Source of the DNA: JAIBJP01 sp035639875
GTDB taxonomy: Bacteria > Actinomycetota > Thermoleophilia > Gaiellales > Gaiellaceae
Direction: 5' to 3'
Assembly (NCBI GenBank): GCA_035639875.1
Contig: DASQXE010000125.1
Location: 1 to 62,860, forward strand
DNA: 62,860 nt
Each line of letters starts with the position of its first letter. Position 1 is the stretch's first letter. The notes under the pieces were generated by a model. That model was not told the origin of the DNA. It did no database searches and saw only the letters and a program-made list of their open reading frames with translations. The position numbers and the translations under genes were made by a program. This document shows positions 8,926-17,090 of the stretch, one piece after another.

Positions 8926-9203
8926 TGGGCTCGAGCGACACGGACAGGGACCCGGTCGTCCGCGAGCTTCGGGACCGCATCGCCGCCAACGACCTCGCTC
9001 TTCTGCAAGCGCTCAACCGGCGCATGGAACTCGTGCGGCAGCTGAAGGAGCACAAGGACTCGCAAGGATTCCCGTTCGTCGACGCGGCGCAGGAGAAGCG
9101 GCTTCTCGACCAGCTGGAGGCCGCCAACACGGGACCGCTATCAGGCGCCGCCGTCCGCGAGCTCTACGAGTTGCTGCTCGACCTCACCAAACGCGAGGCC
9201 TAG
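8925..9203 (+). CDS. Chorismate mutase, AroQ type
   Basis: A 92-residue all-helical chorismate mutase, which turns chorismate into prephenate on the Phe/Tyr branch. The pattern LRDRIAANDLALLQALNRRMEL, the Lys in KEHK, and the re-entrant EKRLLDQLEAANTGPLS match AroQ-fold enzymes, with catalytic Arg and Lys in helix 1. It is free-standing rather than fused to prephenate dehydratase. It starts in the stop codon of the archease gene (overlap of 1 base), so the two are co-translated. Confidence 0.88.
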   Translation: MGSSDTDRDPVVRELRDRIAANDLALLQALNRRMELVRQLKEHKDSQGFPFVDAAQEKRLLDQLEAANTGPLSGAAVRELYELLLDLTKREA

Positions 9204-9691
9204 GACTCGGCTGAGAAGTCCTCGGGTTTGACCTCGTCGAGGAACTTCTTGAACTCCTCGACGACCTCTTCCTGGTTGACGTCTTCCTCATGCTCGAACT
9301 CGATTGCGCTCTCCTCGATGACGGAGTCGTCCGCGAAGATGGGCGCGTCGGCGCGGACGGCGAGCGCGATCGCATCGCTCGGGCGTGAGTCGATCTCGAT
9401 CTCGGAACCGTCGACGGCCACCGTGACGACCGCGTAGAACGTGTTCTCCCGCAGCTCTGTCACTGCGATCCGAACGACACGAGCTTCGAGCTTGTCGAGC
9501 AAGTCCGTGACGAGATCGTGGGTCATTGGGCGCGGCGTACTCGCTCCCTGGAGCTTCATCAGGATGGCCGCGGCCTCGGGGTGGCCGATCCAGATGGGCA
9601 GGAACTTGTTCCCGTCGGCCGTCTTCAGAAGGACGATCGGCTGCTTGCCGACCATGTCGAAGCTGACCCCGTAGATGACCATCTCGTGCAT
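9200..9691 (-). CDS. Bifunctional nuclease (DUF151) family protein
   Basis: A 163-residue DUF151/BFN domain protein, a family named for a plant nuclease with RNase and DNase activity. The bacterial role is unclear. Visible are VIYGVSFDMVGKQPIVLL, LPIWIGHPEAAAI and the SRPSDAIALAVRADAPIF strand-helix signature, followed by a very acidic C-terminal tail. ATG 9691 is chosen because it starts the conserved MHEMVIYGV; longer extensions are unrelated. It ends convergently against the chorismate mutase gene (4-base overlap). Confidence 0.9.
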   Translation of the reverse strand: MHEMVIYGVSFDMVGKQPIVLLKTADGNKFLPIWIGHPEAAAILMKLQGASTPRPMTHDLVTDLLDKLEARVVRIAVTELRENTFYAVVTVAVDGSEIEIDSRPSDAIALAVRADAPIFADDSVIEESAIEFEHEEDVNQEEVVEEFKKFLDEVKPEDFSAES

Positions 9692-9734
9692 GGGCGCCTG
9701 GTTCGGATGATAGCGACGGACTTCTCGCGGGTCT

Positions 9735-10418
9735 TCAGCCCATGTGGGTCGTCCGTATCCGGTGCCGAAGTCCGGGAAACGTCGTCTCACCATCTCGCTC
9801 GCCGGCAACGAGAACGTCGACTGGATGGGGTTCCGCCGGTCGTCCGGTCGGCAGCCAGCCTCGCCCGGTCGGCGTGAGGATGAGCACACCGTCCCTACCG
9901 CCCATGAAGGCGAGCCGTCCAGGCTCGAGCTCGCCGTCCCACAAGCGGATACCGAACGGCTCGAGAGCAAACGCCATCGCCCGCGTGTCGGGGCCGACGA
10001 CGCCGAGCTCGCACATGCCGAGAAGCTCCTGACTCACGAACGGGCCGCCGCCGGGCGTCTGCTCCGGCAGCTCGTGATGTGCGATGAGCTCGACGATGTT
10101 TCCGGCCGGATCGAGCCCATAGCATGCCTCGGCGTTCCAGTTGTCGAATGGAAACACCTCCTCGCCGGTCTCGGGATCCGGTAGAAGCTCGGTGTGACCA
10201 CGCAACCACTCGCGCGCGGCGTCGAAGCGGTTTCGCGGGACGCGGAGAGCGAAGTGGTAAAACGGCTCGCCGTCGTCCACCGGGACGAATTCCAGCACCG
10301 TTCCGTCAGCGCGGACTCCGCCATTGGCCGCAGCAAGCGCGAATCGTTCTCGGTAGAAGGCTTCGACCGCCTCGCTCGTCCGGCGGCTCACCTGGAGCCG
10401 AACCTGGAGGATCTGCAT
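9735..10418 (-). CDS. Glyoxalase/VOC-superfamily protein
   Basis: A 227-residue protein built from two beta-alpha-beta-beta-beta modules of the vicinal-oxygen-chelate fold. The first module has FYRERFALA and ends in ACYGLDPAGNIVELI, the family's typical metal-site strand with Glu; the second begins around LGMCELGVV and has MAFALEPFGIRLWDG. Substrates range from methylglyoxal adducts to catechols and cannot be assigned here. The ATG at 10418 lies 7 bases past the tRNA-Ile gene on the same strand. Confidence 0.78.
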   Translation of the reverse strand: MQILQVRLQVSRRTSEAVEAFYRERFALAAANGGVRADGTVLEFVPVDDGEPFYHFALRVPRNRFDAAREWLRGHTELLPDPETGEEVFPFDNWNAEACYGLDPAGNIVELIAHHELPEQTPGGGPFVSQELLGMCELGVVGPDTRAMAFALEPFGIRLWDGELEPGRLAFMGGRDGVLILTPTGRGWLPTGRPAEPHPVDVLVAGERDGETTFPGLRHRIRTTHMG

Positions 10419-10425
10419 GCCGAAG

Positions 10426-10499
10426 TGGGCGATCGTGGACTCGAACCACGGACCTCCGCCTTATCAGAGCGGCGCTCTAACCAGCTGAGCTAATCGCCC
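10426..10499 (-). tRNA. tRNA-Ile (GAT anticodon)
   Basis: The reverse complement folds as a full cloverleaf of 74 bases. The acceptor stem is GGGCGAT pairing ATCGCCC with discriminator A; the D arm is AGCTCAGCTGGTTAGAGC; the anticodon loop is CTGATAA, giving GAT (Ile); the T arm contains GGTTCGAGTCC. The CCA end is not encoded. It stands alone, not in an rRNA operon. Confidence 0.96.
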
Positions 10500-10522
10500 G
10501 CGCCGGGAGATTGTAGCGACCG

Positions 10523-10771
10523 CTAATGCAGGTGCCTGGTCGCTAGAAGGTAATCCTCGGCTGCGAACAGGAAGCTCTCGTCGCGGGCGAGCTCGAGCAC
10601 ATTCTCCTTCGTCTTAGCATCGAGCTCGGCGTCCGAGTCGACAGCCGCAATGAAGCCGCCCAGACGGCCGCCGCGGGCCAGGCCCGCCATGCGAAGGATG
10701 ATCTCGCGGATAGCAGCGTCCTGGTTGATCGCCTCGAGCGACTCGATGTCCTGCAGCCACAGCGCCGGCAT
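10523..10771 (-). CDS. Small helical protein of unknown function
   Basis: An 82-residue acidic protein I do not recognise. It is predicted mostly helical (DIESLEAINQDAAIREIILRMAGLA, then a Gly-rich turn, then DSDAELDAKTKENVLELARDES), with no membrane segment or Cys. Codon usage is that of its neighbours, supporting a real gene. It lies between parB and tRNA-Ile on the same strand. Start is ATG. Confidence 0.6.
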   Translation of the reverse strand: MPALWLQDIESLEAINQDAAIREIILRMAGLARGGRLGGFIAAVDSDAELDAKTKENVLELARDESFLFAAEDYLLATRHLH

Positions 10772-10804
10772 GTCTTACCCACAACGCGGCCCGGGGCCGA
10801 TCGG

Positions 10805-11647
10805 TTACGGCTCGATCCGTTCGAGGGCCTCGGCGAGCTCCTCGAGCTCGACCTCGTCCGAGAACGGAATCTCGATCCGCGTGTCGGTCACTCTGACCGA
10901 TCGTCCGACAACCCTCTCGATCGCGGTCCGCGCCCGCTCGGCGAGAGCGGGATCGATACGCCGCGCCCTGCGCGGCTTCGTTTGCGCTCCTGACCAGCGC
11001 GCGGCGCGTTCGGTCGCGCGCACGGTGAGACCTTTGCGCAGCACCTGCCGCGCCAGCGCGCGGCGATCGTCATGACCGGGCACGGCGAGAATCGCCCGCG
11101 CATGCCCCTCGGTCAGCTGCCCGCGCTCGAGCAGGCCGATCACGTCTTCGGGCAGATCGAGGAGCCGGATCCGATTGGAGATCGTCGGCTTCGAGCGCCC
11201 GACGCGCTCAGCGACGTCCCCAAGCGACAGTCCGAACTCGTCCATGAGCACCGCGTACGCGCGCGCCTCCTCGATCGGTGAGAGATCTTCACGGGCGACG
11301 TTCTCGACGAGAGCAAGGAGGAGCGAATCGCGGTCGTCGGTCTCCCGCACAAGCGCGGGAATCGTCGCGAGGCCGGCCGCCCGGGCTGCCCGCCAGCGGC
11401 GCTCCCCCGCTATCAGCTCCCAGCTCCCTTCCGCCGGACGGACGACGACCGGTTGGACAAGGCCCTGCGCCCGGACGGAGTCGGCCAGCTCCGTGATGCT
11501 CTCGGTGTCGAAGCGCCTGCGCGGCTGCCGGCCGTTCGGCCGAATCGACCCCAGCGGCAGCTGGACGAGCTCCGGCGAGGATCCGGCCCCGCCGATCAGC
11601 ACTTCGAGGCCGCGGCCCAGGCCGCGCCGGTTAGCTGCGGTCGACAA
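10805..11647 (-). CDS. parB: Chromosome partitioning protein ParB
   Basis: The centromere-binding CTPase that loads on parS sites near oriC and works with ParA to segregate the origin. Of 280 residues: N-terminal NRRGLGRGLEVLIGG; ParB/Srx domain with the C-motif-like GERRWRAARAAG; ENVAREDLSPIEEA; an HTH with GLSLGDVAERVGRSKPTISNRIRLL; and a C-terminal dimer domain. The start is TTG 11647, inside the end of parA (17-base overlap), which gives the standard N-terminus. No perfect parS palindrome was noticed in the window by eye. Confidence 0.95.
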   Translation of the reverse strand: MSTAANRRGLGRGLEVLIGGAGSSPELVQLPLGSIRPNGRQPRRRFDTESITELADSVRAQGLVQPVVVRPAEGSWELIAGERRWRAARAAGLATIPALVRETDDRDSLLLALVENVAREDLSPIEEARAYAVLMDEFGLSLGDVAERVGRSKPTISNRIRLLDLPEDVIGLLERGQLTEGHARAILAVPGHDDRRALARQVLRKGLTVRATERAARWSGAQTKPRRARRIDPALAERARTAIERVVGRSVRVTDTRIEIPFSDEVELEELAEALERIEP

Positions 11648-12383
11648 GCTCGCTCGCGACGCGATAGTACGCGTCGGCCCCGGCCGAGGCCGGGTCGTAG
11701 AAGGTGATCGGCAAGCCGTGGCTCGGAGCTTCGGCCAGGCGGACGCTGCGCGGGACAACGGCGTCGAAGACAAGCTCTCCGAAGTGGCGGCGGACTTCCG
11801 CAGCCACGTCCGCCGCCAGGCGGGTACGGGCGTCCACCATCGTCAGGAGCATCCCCGCGAGCGCGAGGCGTGGGTTCAGGCGCGCGCGGACGAGCTCGAT
11901 CGAATGGAGAAGCTGCGCGAGGCCTTCGAGTGCGTAGTACTCGCACTGCACGGGGACGAGCACGCGATCGGCCGCCGCCAACGCGTTCACGGTCAGCGGC
12001 CCGAGCGACGGAGGGCAGTCGATAAACGCGTAGTCGTAGCGCTCGCGTGCCGGCGCAAGGGCCGAGGCGAGAAAGGACTCCCCGTCGCTGTGCGCCGCCA
12101 GCTCCACAGCGGCACCAGCAAGCTCGGGCCGGGAAGGAACGAGGTCGAGATTCGGGAACCGCGTCGCGTGCGCCAGCTGCTCGAGCGGCGCCCCATCCAG
12201 CAGGTCATAGGAGGACGTCCCGTTCGCGCTCTCCCCGAGCCCCGATGTGGCGTTCGCCTGCGGATCGAGATCGAGGACGAGCGTGCGCCCACCCGCCTCG
12301 GCGAGGCAAGCAGCGAGATTGACGGCGGTGGTCGTCTTGCCGACACCGCCCTTCTGGTTGGCAAGCGCGAGGATCGTCCCCAC
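11631..12383 (-). CDS. parA: Chromosome partitioning ATPase ParA (Soj)
   Basis: A 250-residue deviant-Walker ATPase that forms the gradient moving ParB-origin complexes. The N-terminus has NQKGGVGKTTTAVNLAA (P-loop with both lysines, 11-18), then LDLDPQANATSGLG and IDCPPSLGPLTVNAL (switch regions). Start is GTG. It follows rsmG by 15 bases and overlaps parB, matching the usual rsmG-parA-parB operon next to oriC. Confidence 0.95.
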   Translation of the reverse strand: MGTILALANQKGGVGKTTTAVNLAACLAEAGGRTLVLDLDPQANATSGLGESANGTSSYDLLDGAPLEQLAHATRFPNLDLVPSRPELAGAAVELAAHSDGESFLASALAPARERYDYAFIDCPPSLGPLTVNALAAADRVLVPVQCEYYALEGLAQLLHSIELVRARLNPRLALAGMLLTMVDARTRLAADVAAEVRRHFGELVFDAVVPRSVRLAEAPSHGLPITFYDPASAGADAYYRVASELVDRS

Positions 12384-12398
12384 GCTCTCGAACCCTAA

Positions 12399-12995
12399 TC
12401 AGGCGAGAGGACGTTTTCGGGCGACGCCCGGGCGGCGCGGGAAGCGATCCGGAGTCGACCCCAGCTTGCGGATGACGATGAGGCCCGGGGGGCACTCCTC
12501 CACCTCCGCCGCCACAAGCGCGGCCGCCTTCGCAACCGCGGTTTGCTCCGCAGACGGACCGACGAAGAGGATCGCCCGGCCGCCCTCTCGCACGAGCGGG
12601 AGGCACCACTCGGCGGCCACCACGGGGGGCGCCAGTGCGCGCGCGACAGCCGTCGCGTAGGCGTCCCGGCCCGAATCGCGAGCGTGCTCCTCGGCGCGGC
12701 CACAGAGAACGGCCACGTTCTCGAATTCCTCCGCCCACCGGTCGAGGAATTCGCACTTCTTGCGGTTCGACTCGAGCAGATCGAAGCGAAGGTCTGGGCG
12801 AGCGGCCGCGAGCGGCAAGCCCGGTGACCCTCCTCCGGCGCCCACGTCCACGACAGGGCCGGCTTCCAGAAACGGAACGGCGGCGAAAGCCCCTTCGAGG
12901 TGCAACCGCCGCGCAGCAGCGCGACCCCGAACGGACGTCAACCCAGGAGTCTCGAGCAGCGCCGCGAGCCAGCGCTCGAGACGCTCGTCAGCCAA
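12399..12995 (-). CDS. rsmG: 16S rRNA (guanine-N7)-methyltransferase RsmG
   Basis: A SAM-dependent methyltransferase of 198 residues that modifies G527 of 16S rRNA; loss gives low-level streptomycin resistance in other bacteria. The Rossmann motif VVDVGAGGGSPGLPLA and the downstream LLESNRKKCEFL and VARALAPP patterns are those of RsmG/GidB. TTG 12995 overlaps the jag gene by 8 bases. The location between jag and parA is the conserved oriC order. Confidence 0.93.
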   Translation of the reverse strand: MADERLERWLAALLETPGLTSVRGRAAARRLHLEGAFAAVPFLEAGPVVDVGAGGGSPGLPLAAARPDLRFDLLESNRKKCEFLDRWAEEFENVAVLCGRAEEHARDSGRDAYATAVARALAPPVVAAEWCLPLVREGGRAILFVGPSAEQTAVAKAAALVAAEVEECPPGLIVIRKLGSTPDRFPRRPGVARKRPLA

Positions 12996-13680
12996 CAGGC
13001 TTGACGACCACGTAGCGGTTGGGCTCCGTGCCCTCGCTTACGGTCTCGACATCGTCCCGGCTCTGGAGATGGAGATGGATGATCTTGCGCTCCACCGAGC
13101 TCATCGGTTCGAGAGCAACCTCTTTGCCGGAAGCCCGGGCTTCGCCCGCTGCTCGATCGGCAAGCTGCTCGAGCGACGCCCGTCGGCGGTCGCGGTAACC
13201 CGCAGCGTCGACGACCACGCTCTTCCGGTCCTCGTACCCCCGCCAGACAATCGCGTTGGCGAGGTACTGAATGGCGTCGATCGTCTGCCCGTGCTTGCCG
13301 ATCACGAGACCCAGGTCAGGCCCGCTAAGGGTCGCGACAAGGGCCTCGTCGTCCTCACGAATGGACACCGCCACGGGAGCTCCGAGCGCGGCGGTGATCC
13401 GCTCCACCAGCTCGCGCAGGCGAGCCGCCGGTGAGCCAGGCTCCTCCTCCGCGACCGGAGCAACTGCGAAGTTGCTGACGGAGGCGATCACGCGCGCGGG
13501 CGCATAGCCGACGCCGAGCAGGCCGCGCTCGCCTTCGGAAATGACCGCGAAACGGACGCTGCCCTTGTCGAGACCCGGAAAGCGGCGCTCGAGCTCGCGT
13601 AGAGCCGACCACTTCGCCTCGCCGACGGTTTCGCCCTCGGCCTCGACTTGGAGCGGAGTTTCGGCCTCTTGCTCCGTCAT
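12988..13680 (-). CDS. Jag/KhpB RNA-binding protein (KH-R3H)
   Basis: A 230-residue RNA-binding protein. It contains an N-terminal Jag-N domain (AEGETVGEAKWSALRELERRFPG), a KH domain with GPDLGLVIGKHGQTIDAIQYLAN, and a C-terminal R3H domain (YRDRRRASLEQLADRAA ... PMSSVERKIIHLHLQ). In other bacteria it partners with KhpA and affects cell-wall synthesis. It overlaps yidC by 4 bases (ATGA) as in many genomes. Confidence 0.93.
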   Translation of the reverse strand: MTEQEAETPLQVEAEGETVGEAKWSALRELERRFPGLDKGSVRFAVISEGERGLLGVGYAPARVIASVSNFAVAPVAEEEPGSPAARLRELVERITAALGAPVAVSIREDDEALVATLSGPDLGLVIGKHGQTIDAIQYLANAIVWRGYEDRKSVVVDAAGYRDRRRASLEQLADRAAGEARASGKEVALEPMSSVERKIIHLHLQSRDDVETVSEGTEPNRYVVVKPVG

Positions 13681-14507
13681 CGCCGCGACCGCGGACCTTT
13701 CTTCTTGCGCCGCCGGACACGCTGCTGGCCGGGCTGAGTCGCCCGAGACGGCTGCACAGACTTCGCTGGACCACCTCCGTCACCCGTGGGAGCCGCCTTG
13801 GGCGGTGTGCGCGACGTGCGCTTGGGCGGCGGGGGCGGCTTCGGGAACATCCGCCGGGTGACGAGGCCCTGGCCGACCGTCCACAGGTTCGTCGTCACCC
13901 AGTAGAGAAGCAGGCCGACGGGGAACGTGGCGTTGACGATGAAGATGATGAAGACGAACGGGAGCGCGATGAAGACCCAGCGCTGGCGTGGGTCCGTCAT
14001 CGGCATGGAGATGATCGACGCGAGCTGGCTCGCCACGTACACGGCGACCAGGAGCCAACCCGACCAGTGGGCCGTGATGTTGTCCGTGATGTTGGGGACG
14101 ACGTTCAGCCAGCCGAGGTCGGAACCCGGGTACTTCTCCGCCACCGTCTTTTCGAAGCCACGCAGGACGTAATACAGGGCGATGAAGACCGGGAACTGGA
14201 TCAACAAGGGGAAGCACGAAGCCGCCGGGTTGATCTTGTTCTCCCGGTAGAACTTCATGACCTCCTCGTTCATCCGCTGGCGGTCGTTCTTGTACTTCTG
14301 CTGAATCGCCTTCAGCTCCGGCGCATGCTGCTGAAGGTGCTGCATCGAGCGGATCTGCTTGATCGTGAGCGGCAGGATCACGAGGCGGACGAGCAGCGTC
14401 AGCGCGATGATCGCCCAGGCCCAAGGCAGACCGATCGCCGTGTGGAGCCACTCGAGGATGGCGCGCAGCGGGCGCTCAATCGGTTCCAGGATGGCGAGGA
14501 AGATCAC
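13677..14507 (-). CDS. yidC: Membrane protein insertase YidC
   Basis: A 276-residue Oxa1/Alb3/YidC insertase that places proteins in the membrane, alone or with SecYEG. Hydrophobic helices, QIRSMQHLQQHAPELKAIQ and the cytoplasmic KNDRQRMNEEVMKFY hairpin are clear, as is NPAASCFPLLIQFPVF with the core substrate-contacting helix. The C-terminal tail is very basic (RRRKKKGPRSRR), which supports ribosome binding. GTG 14507 overlaps yidD. Confidence 0.95.
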   Translation of the reverse strand: MIFLAILEPIERPLRAILEWLHTAIGLPWAWAIIALTLLVRLVILPLTIKQIRSMQHLQQHAPELKAIQQKYKNDRQRMNEEVMKFYRENKINPAASCFPLLIQFPVFIALYYVLRGFEKTVAEKYPGSDLGWLNVVPNITDNITAHWSGWLLVAVYVASQLASIISMPMTDPRQRWVFIALPFVFIIFIVNATFPVGLLLYWVTTNLWTVGQGLVTRRMFPKPPPPPKRTSRTPPKAAPTGDGGGPAKSVQPSRATQPGQQRVRRRKKKGPRSRR

Positions 14508-14752
14508 TTGAAGAGCGGGAAGAGGCGCTGGTCACACACATAATCCACGCCGCCGTGACTCCACGGATTGCAACGCACCAGACGCCAGAGCGCGAGGACG
14601 ACGCCGCGGACAAACCCGAATTCGCGCAACGCGTCGAGCGCGTACTGCGAGCAGCTCGGGTGGTATTTGCACCGCCCGCCGACCGTGCGCGGGACAAGCG
14701 GGCTCAGGAGACGGCGGTACCCCTGGACGAGCAAGACCGCGAGCGCGGTCAT
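14504..14752 (-). CDS. yidD: Membrane protein insertion efficiency factor YidD
   Basis: An 82-residue protein of the YidD family that assists YidC. The diagnostic CKYHPSCSQYALDALREFG and RLVRCNPWSHGGVDYV motifs are present, including the conserved cysteines. It lies exactly between rnpA and yidC with overlaps at both ends, the conserved gene order. Confidence 0.95.
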   Translation of the reverse strand: MTALAVLLVQGYRRLLSPLVPRTVGGRCKYHPSCSQYALDALREFGFVRGVVLALWRLVRCNPWSHGGVDYVCDQRLFPLFK

Positions 14753-15102
14753 GAGCTCTCCTTGCGAAAGACCTCGGCGACGCGCTCGGTCAGCCAGGGC
14801 AGTCCGCGGCTGTCGGCCGCCTCGTTCAGAGCAGGGCGGGCGATCAGGACGTAGTCGTTGTCGCCCGACAGGCTGTCCACTACCTCGTCGAAGGCGGCGC
14901 GCAGCTGCCGCTTTAGACGGTTGCGCTCGACGGCGCCGCCCAGCGCACGGGAGACAGCCAGACCGAGGCGGGGGCCTTCGCCGTCGGCCTCGGGTCGCGG
15001 GAACGAGTACAGGACGAGGAAGCGAGTTGCGGTCGAGCGGCCGTGGCGGTAGACGGCGTCGAAATCGCGCGAGCGAGAAAGGCGGTGCCGGCGTTTCACC
15101 AC
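14749..15102 (-). CDS. rnpA: Ribonuclease P protein component
   Basis: The 117-residue protein subunit of RNase P, which binds the catalytic RNA and the tRNA 5' leader. The signature GLAVSRALGGAVERNRLKRQLRAAF is present, preceded by HRLSRSRDFDAVYRHGRS. Two adjacent GTG codons (15102 and 15099) can both serve as start. It sits 7 bases after rpmH, the classic rpmH-rnpA pair. Confidence 0.95.
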   Translation of the reverse strand: MVKRRHRLSRSRDFDAVYRHGRSTATRFLVLYSFPRPEADGEGPRLGLAVSRALGGAVERNRLKRQLRAAFDEVVDSLSGDNDYVLIARPALNEAADSRGLPWLTERVAEVFRKESS

Positions 15103-15109
15103 GCGCGTG

Positions 15110-15244
15110 TCAGGCCGAGAGACGCTTACGCCCCTTCGCGCGGCGCCGCTTCAGGATCGCGCGGCCCGCCCGAGTTGCCATCCGCGCCCGGAACCCATGC
15201 CGACGCTTTCGCCGGCGTACGTTCGGCTGAAAAGTTCGCTTCAC
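15110..15244 (-). CDS. rpmH: 50S ribosomal protein L34
   Basis: The 44-residue basic protein L34. The frame reads KRTFQPNVRRRKRRHGFRAR, then GRAILKRRRAKGRKRLSA, essentially the family consensus. GTG 15244 is chosen as it gives the standard N-terminus. It is the first gene of the leftward rpmH-rnpA-yidD-yidC operon and borders the dnaA upstream region. Confidence 0.96.
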   Translation of the reverse strand: MKRTFQPNVRRRKRRHGFRARMATRAGRAILKRRRAKGRKRLSA

Positions 15245-15541
15245 TGGAGCTCTGGAAAGAAGAAGGCCGCCTGAGCGACCGGCTCCGAGAGTATAGAGGA
15301 GCACCTTCGGGCCAAGCGCGAAGACTTTTTTCCGCGCACGAAATCCACAGCCCGAAAGCCCCATCCTGGGCGGCCTCGCAGCACCTTTCCACAGCTGTGG
15401 AGACCCGTGTGGAAACAAACAAAACTCCTGCTCAGAGGCCATTTCTTGTCGTCTGAACAGACGCCGCCGGCGCATTGTGGGGCCCGAGAGGCGTTGCTAT
15501 GATCGCCGCTTCCCGGAGTCGGCGGAGGAGCAGCACGCGGC
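15245..15541. other. Probable oriC region between rpmH and dnaA
   Basis: A 297-base gene-free stretch between divergent rpmH and dnaA. It contains several imperfect DnaA-box-like 9-mers (consensus TTATCCACA): AAATCCACA at 15341-15349, CTTTCCACA at 15385-15393, and inverted TGTGGAGAC at 15396-15404 and TGTGGAAAC at 15408-15416. The middle two form the perfect 14-base palindrome TCCACAGCTGTGGA at 15388-15401. None matches the consensus fully. The dnaA promoter must also lie here. The origin assignment rests on gene order and these boxes. Confidence 0.6.
15524..15530 (+). promoter_or_regulatory. Ribosome binding site fixing the TTG start of dnaA
   Basis: GGAGGAG lies 11 bases before TTG 15542. 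It is a near-complete Shine-Dalgarno match and supports the TTG as the true dnaA start. Confidence 0.75.
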
Positions 15542-16876
15542 TTGAAGCAGCCAGTCCAACTGGGCGCGGAGACTTTATGGACCGAGGTTTCCGCACGTCT
15601 CAAAGAAGCGCTCAGCGACGGCCCCTATACCCAGTGGTTTTCCGGCGCACAGGGGACGCTCGCCGACGACGCCTTCGTCCTCAGTGTGCGCGACGACTTC
15701 ACGCGCGAGTGGGTCGACAGTCACTATCGCGGTTTTCTCGAAGCCGCCGTCAGCGCGGCTCTCGACGAGGCGCGCCCAGTGCGCATCGTCGCCGCTGACC
15801 AAGGGCGCCACGACGCCCAGCTCGTGGCGCCGGCGCCGCGCGGGCTCGAAGGCCTGAACCCGAAGTACAGCTTCGACTCGTTCGTCATCGGCTCCTCGAA
15901 CCGCTTCGCCCACGCGGCCGCGCTTGCCGTCGCCGAGGCGCCGGCGCAGGCCTACAACCCACTCTTTATCTACGGCGGAACCGGTCTCGGGAAGACGCAC
16001 CTTCTTCAGGCGATCGCCAGCTACGTCGGCGAGCACTCACGCAACTTCTCGGTCCGCTACGTGACGAGCGAAACCTTCATGAACGACTTCATCAACTCGC
16101 TCCGCGACAAACGCATCGAGGGGTTCAAGCACCGGTACCGCCACTACGACGTCCTGCTCGTCGACGACATCCAGTTCTTCGAGCACAAGGAGCGGATCCA
16201 GGAGGAGTTCTTCCACACCTTCAACAGCCTCTACGAGGCGGGGCGGCAGATCGTGATCTCGTCCGACCGCCCGCCGCGCGCCATTGCGACTTTGGAAGCG
16301 CGGCTGCGCTCGCGGTTTGAATGGGGGCTCATCACCGACATCCAGGCGCCGGACCTCGAGACTCGCATCGCGATCCTGCGCAAGAAAGTGAAGACGGATG
16401 CAATCCACGTCCCTGATTCGCAGGTCTTGACGTTCATCGCAAGCAGAATCTCGACGAACATTCGCGAGCTCGAGGGGGCGCTGACCCGCGTCGTCGCGTT
16501 TTCATCCCTGACCGGCCGGCCGATGACGGTCGACTTGGCTCAGGAAGTCCTCAAGGACGTCTTCCCGCAGGGCGAGCTCCCGGAGGTCTCGGTCGAACGC
16601 ATCCAGGAGACGATCATCGAGCGCTTCGGTATCTCGATGCAGGAGCTGGTCGGCGACCGGCGTTCGCAGTCGATCGTCTATCCGCGCCAGGTGGCCATGT
16701 ACCTCTGCCGCGAGCTGACCGACAGCTCTCTCCCGAAGATCGGCAAGAAGTTCGGCGGGCGCGACCACACGACCGTCATTCACGCGACCTCGAAGATCGC
16801 CAAGCTCATCCAGGAAGACCGAAGTGTCTACAACCTGGTGCAGGAGCTGACAGCGCGCATCAAACAACCGCGCTGA
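15542..16876 (+). CDS. dnaA: Chromosomal replication initiator DnaA
   Basis: The AAA+ initiator of 444 residues that binds and melts oriC. Domain I covers about 1-80, followed by a very short linker. The ATPase domain starts with LNPKYSFDSFVIGSSNRFAHAA and the P-loop GGTGLGKT (145-152), then LLVDDIQFF. Domain IV has the DNA-binding signature GGRDHTTVIHATSKI near the C-terminus. Start is TTG 15542. Confidence 0.97.
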   Translation: MKQPVQLGAETLWTEVSARLKEALSDGPYTQWFSGAQGTLADDAFVLSVRDDFTREWVDSHYRGFLEAAVSAALDEARPVRIVAADQGRHDAQLVAPAPRGLEGLNPKYSFDSFVIGSSNRFAHAAALAVAEAPAQAYNPLFIYGGTGLGKTHLLQAIASYVGEHSRNFSVRYVTSETFMNDFINSLRDKRIEGFKHRYRHYDVLLVDDIQFFEHKERIQEEFFHTFNSLYEAGRQIVISSDRPPRAIATLEARLRSRFEWGLITDIQAPDLETRIAILRKKVKTDAIHVPDSQVLTFIASRISTNIRELEGALTRVVAFSSLTGRPMTVDLAQEVLKDVFPQGELPEVSVERIQETIIERFGISMQELVGDRRSQSIVYPRQVAMYLCRELTDSSLPKIGKKFGGRDHTTVIHATSKIAKLIQEDRSVYNLVQELTARIKQPR

Positions 16877-16893
16877 ACAGCCTCCTGTGCAAA

Positions 16894-16914
16894 TCTTCAG
16901 AAACCTGAGGAAGA
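16894..16914 (+). other. Short bulged hairpin after dnaA
   Basis: TCTTCAG pairs with CTG-AG-GAAGA across an AAAC loop, leaving a two-base AG bulge. It begins 18 bases past the dnaA stop and sits just before a longer bulged hairpin. Role unknown; termination or a leader structure are both possible. Confidence 0.4.
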
Positions 16915-16916
16915 CT

Positions 16917-16958
16917 GGGAGAACCTCCTAAATGCTGTTGAATCATTTAGGTTCTCCC
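16917..16958 (+). other. Long bulged stem-loop between dnaA and dnaN
   Basis: GGGAGAACCT and AAATG pair with CATTTAGGTTCTCCC, leaving an extra CCT on the 5' side. This gives 15 base pairs with a 3-base bulge and a 9-base loop (CTGTTGAAT). No T run follows, so it is not a classic terminator; it could still end dnaA transcripts, act in the dnaN leader, or bind a protein. The octamer AGGTTCTC in it recurs at 17045-17052. Confidence 0.55.
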
Positions 16959-17090
16959 CAACCTTTCTCCACGGCCAAAACAGCCATGCCATGCGGAAAG
17001 CAGCCGTCATCCCCGTCATGCACACTCCCTATGACTACGACGAGAGGTTCTCTTTAAATGACAACCATCGATACGGTTGTTGGGACAAGC

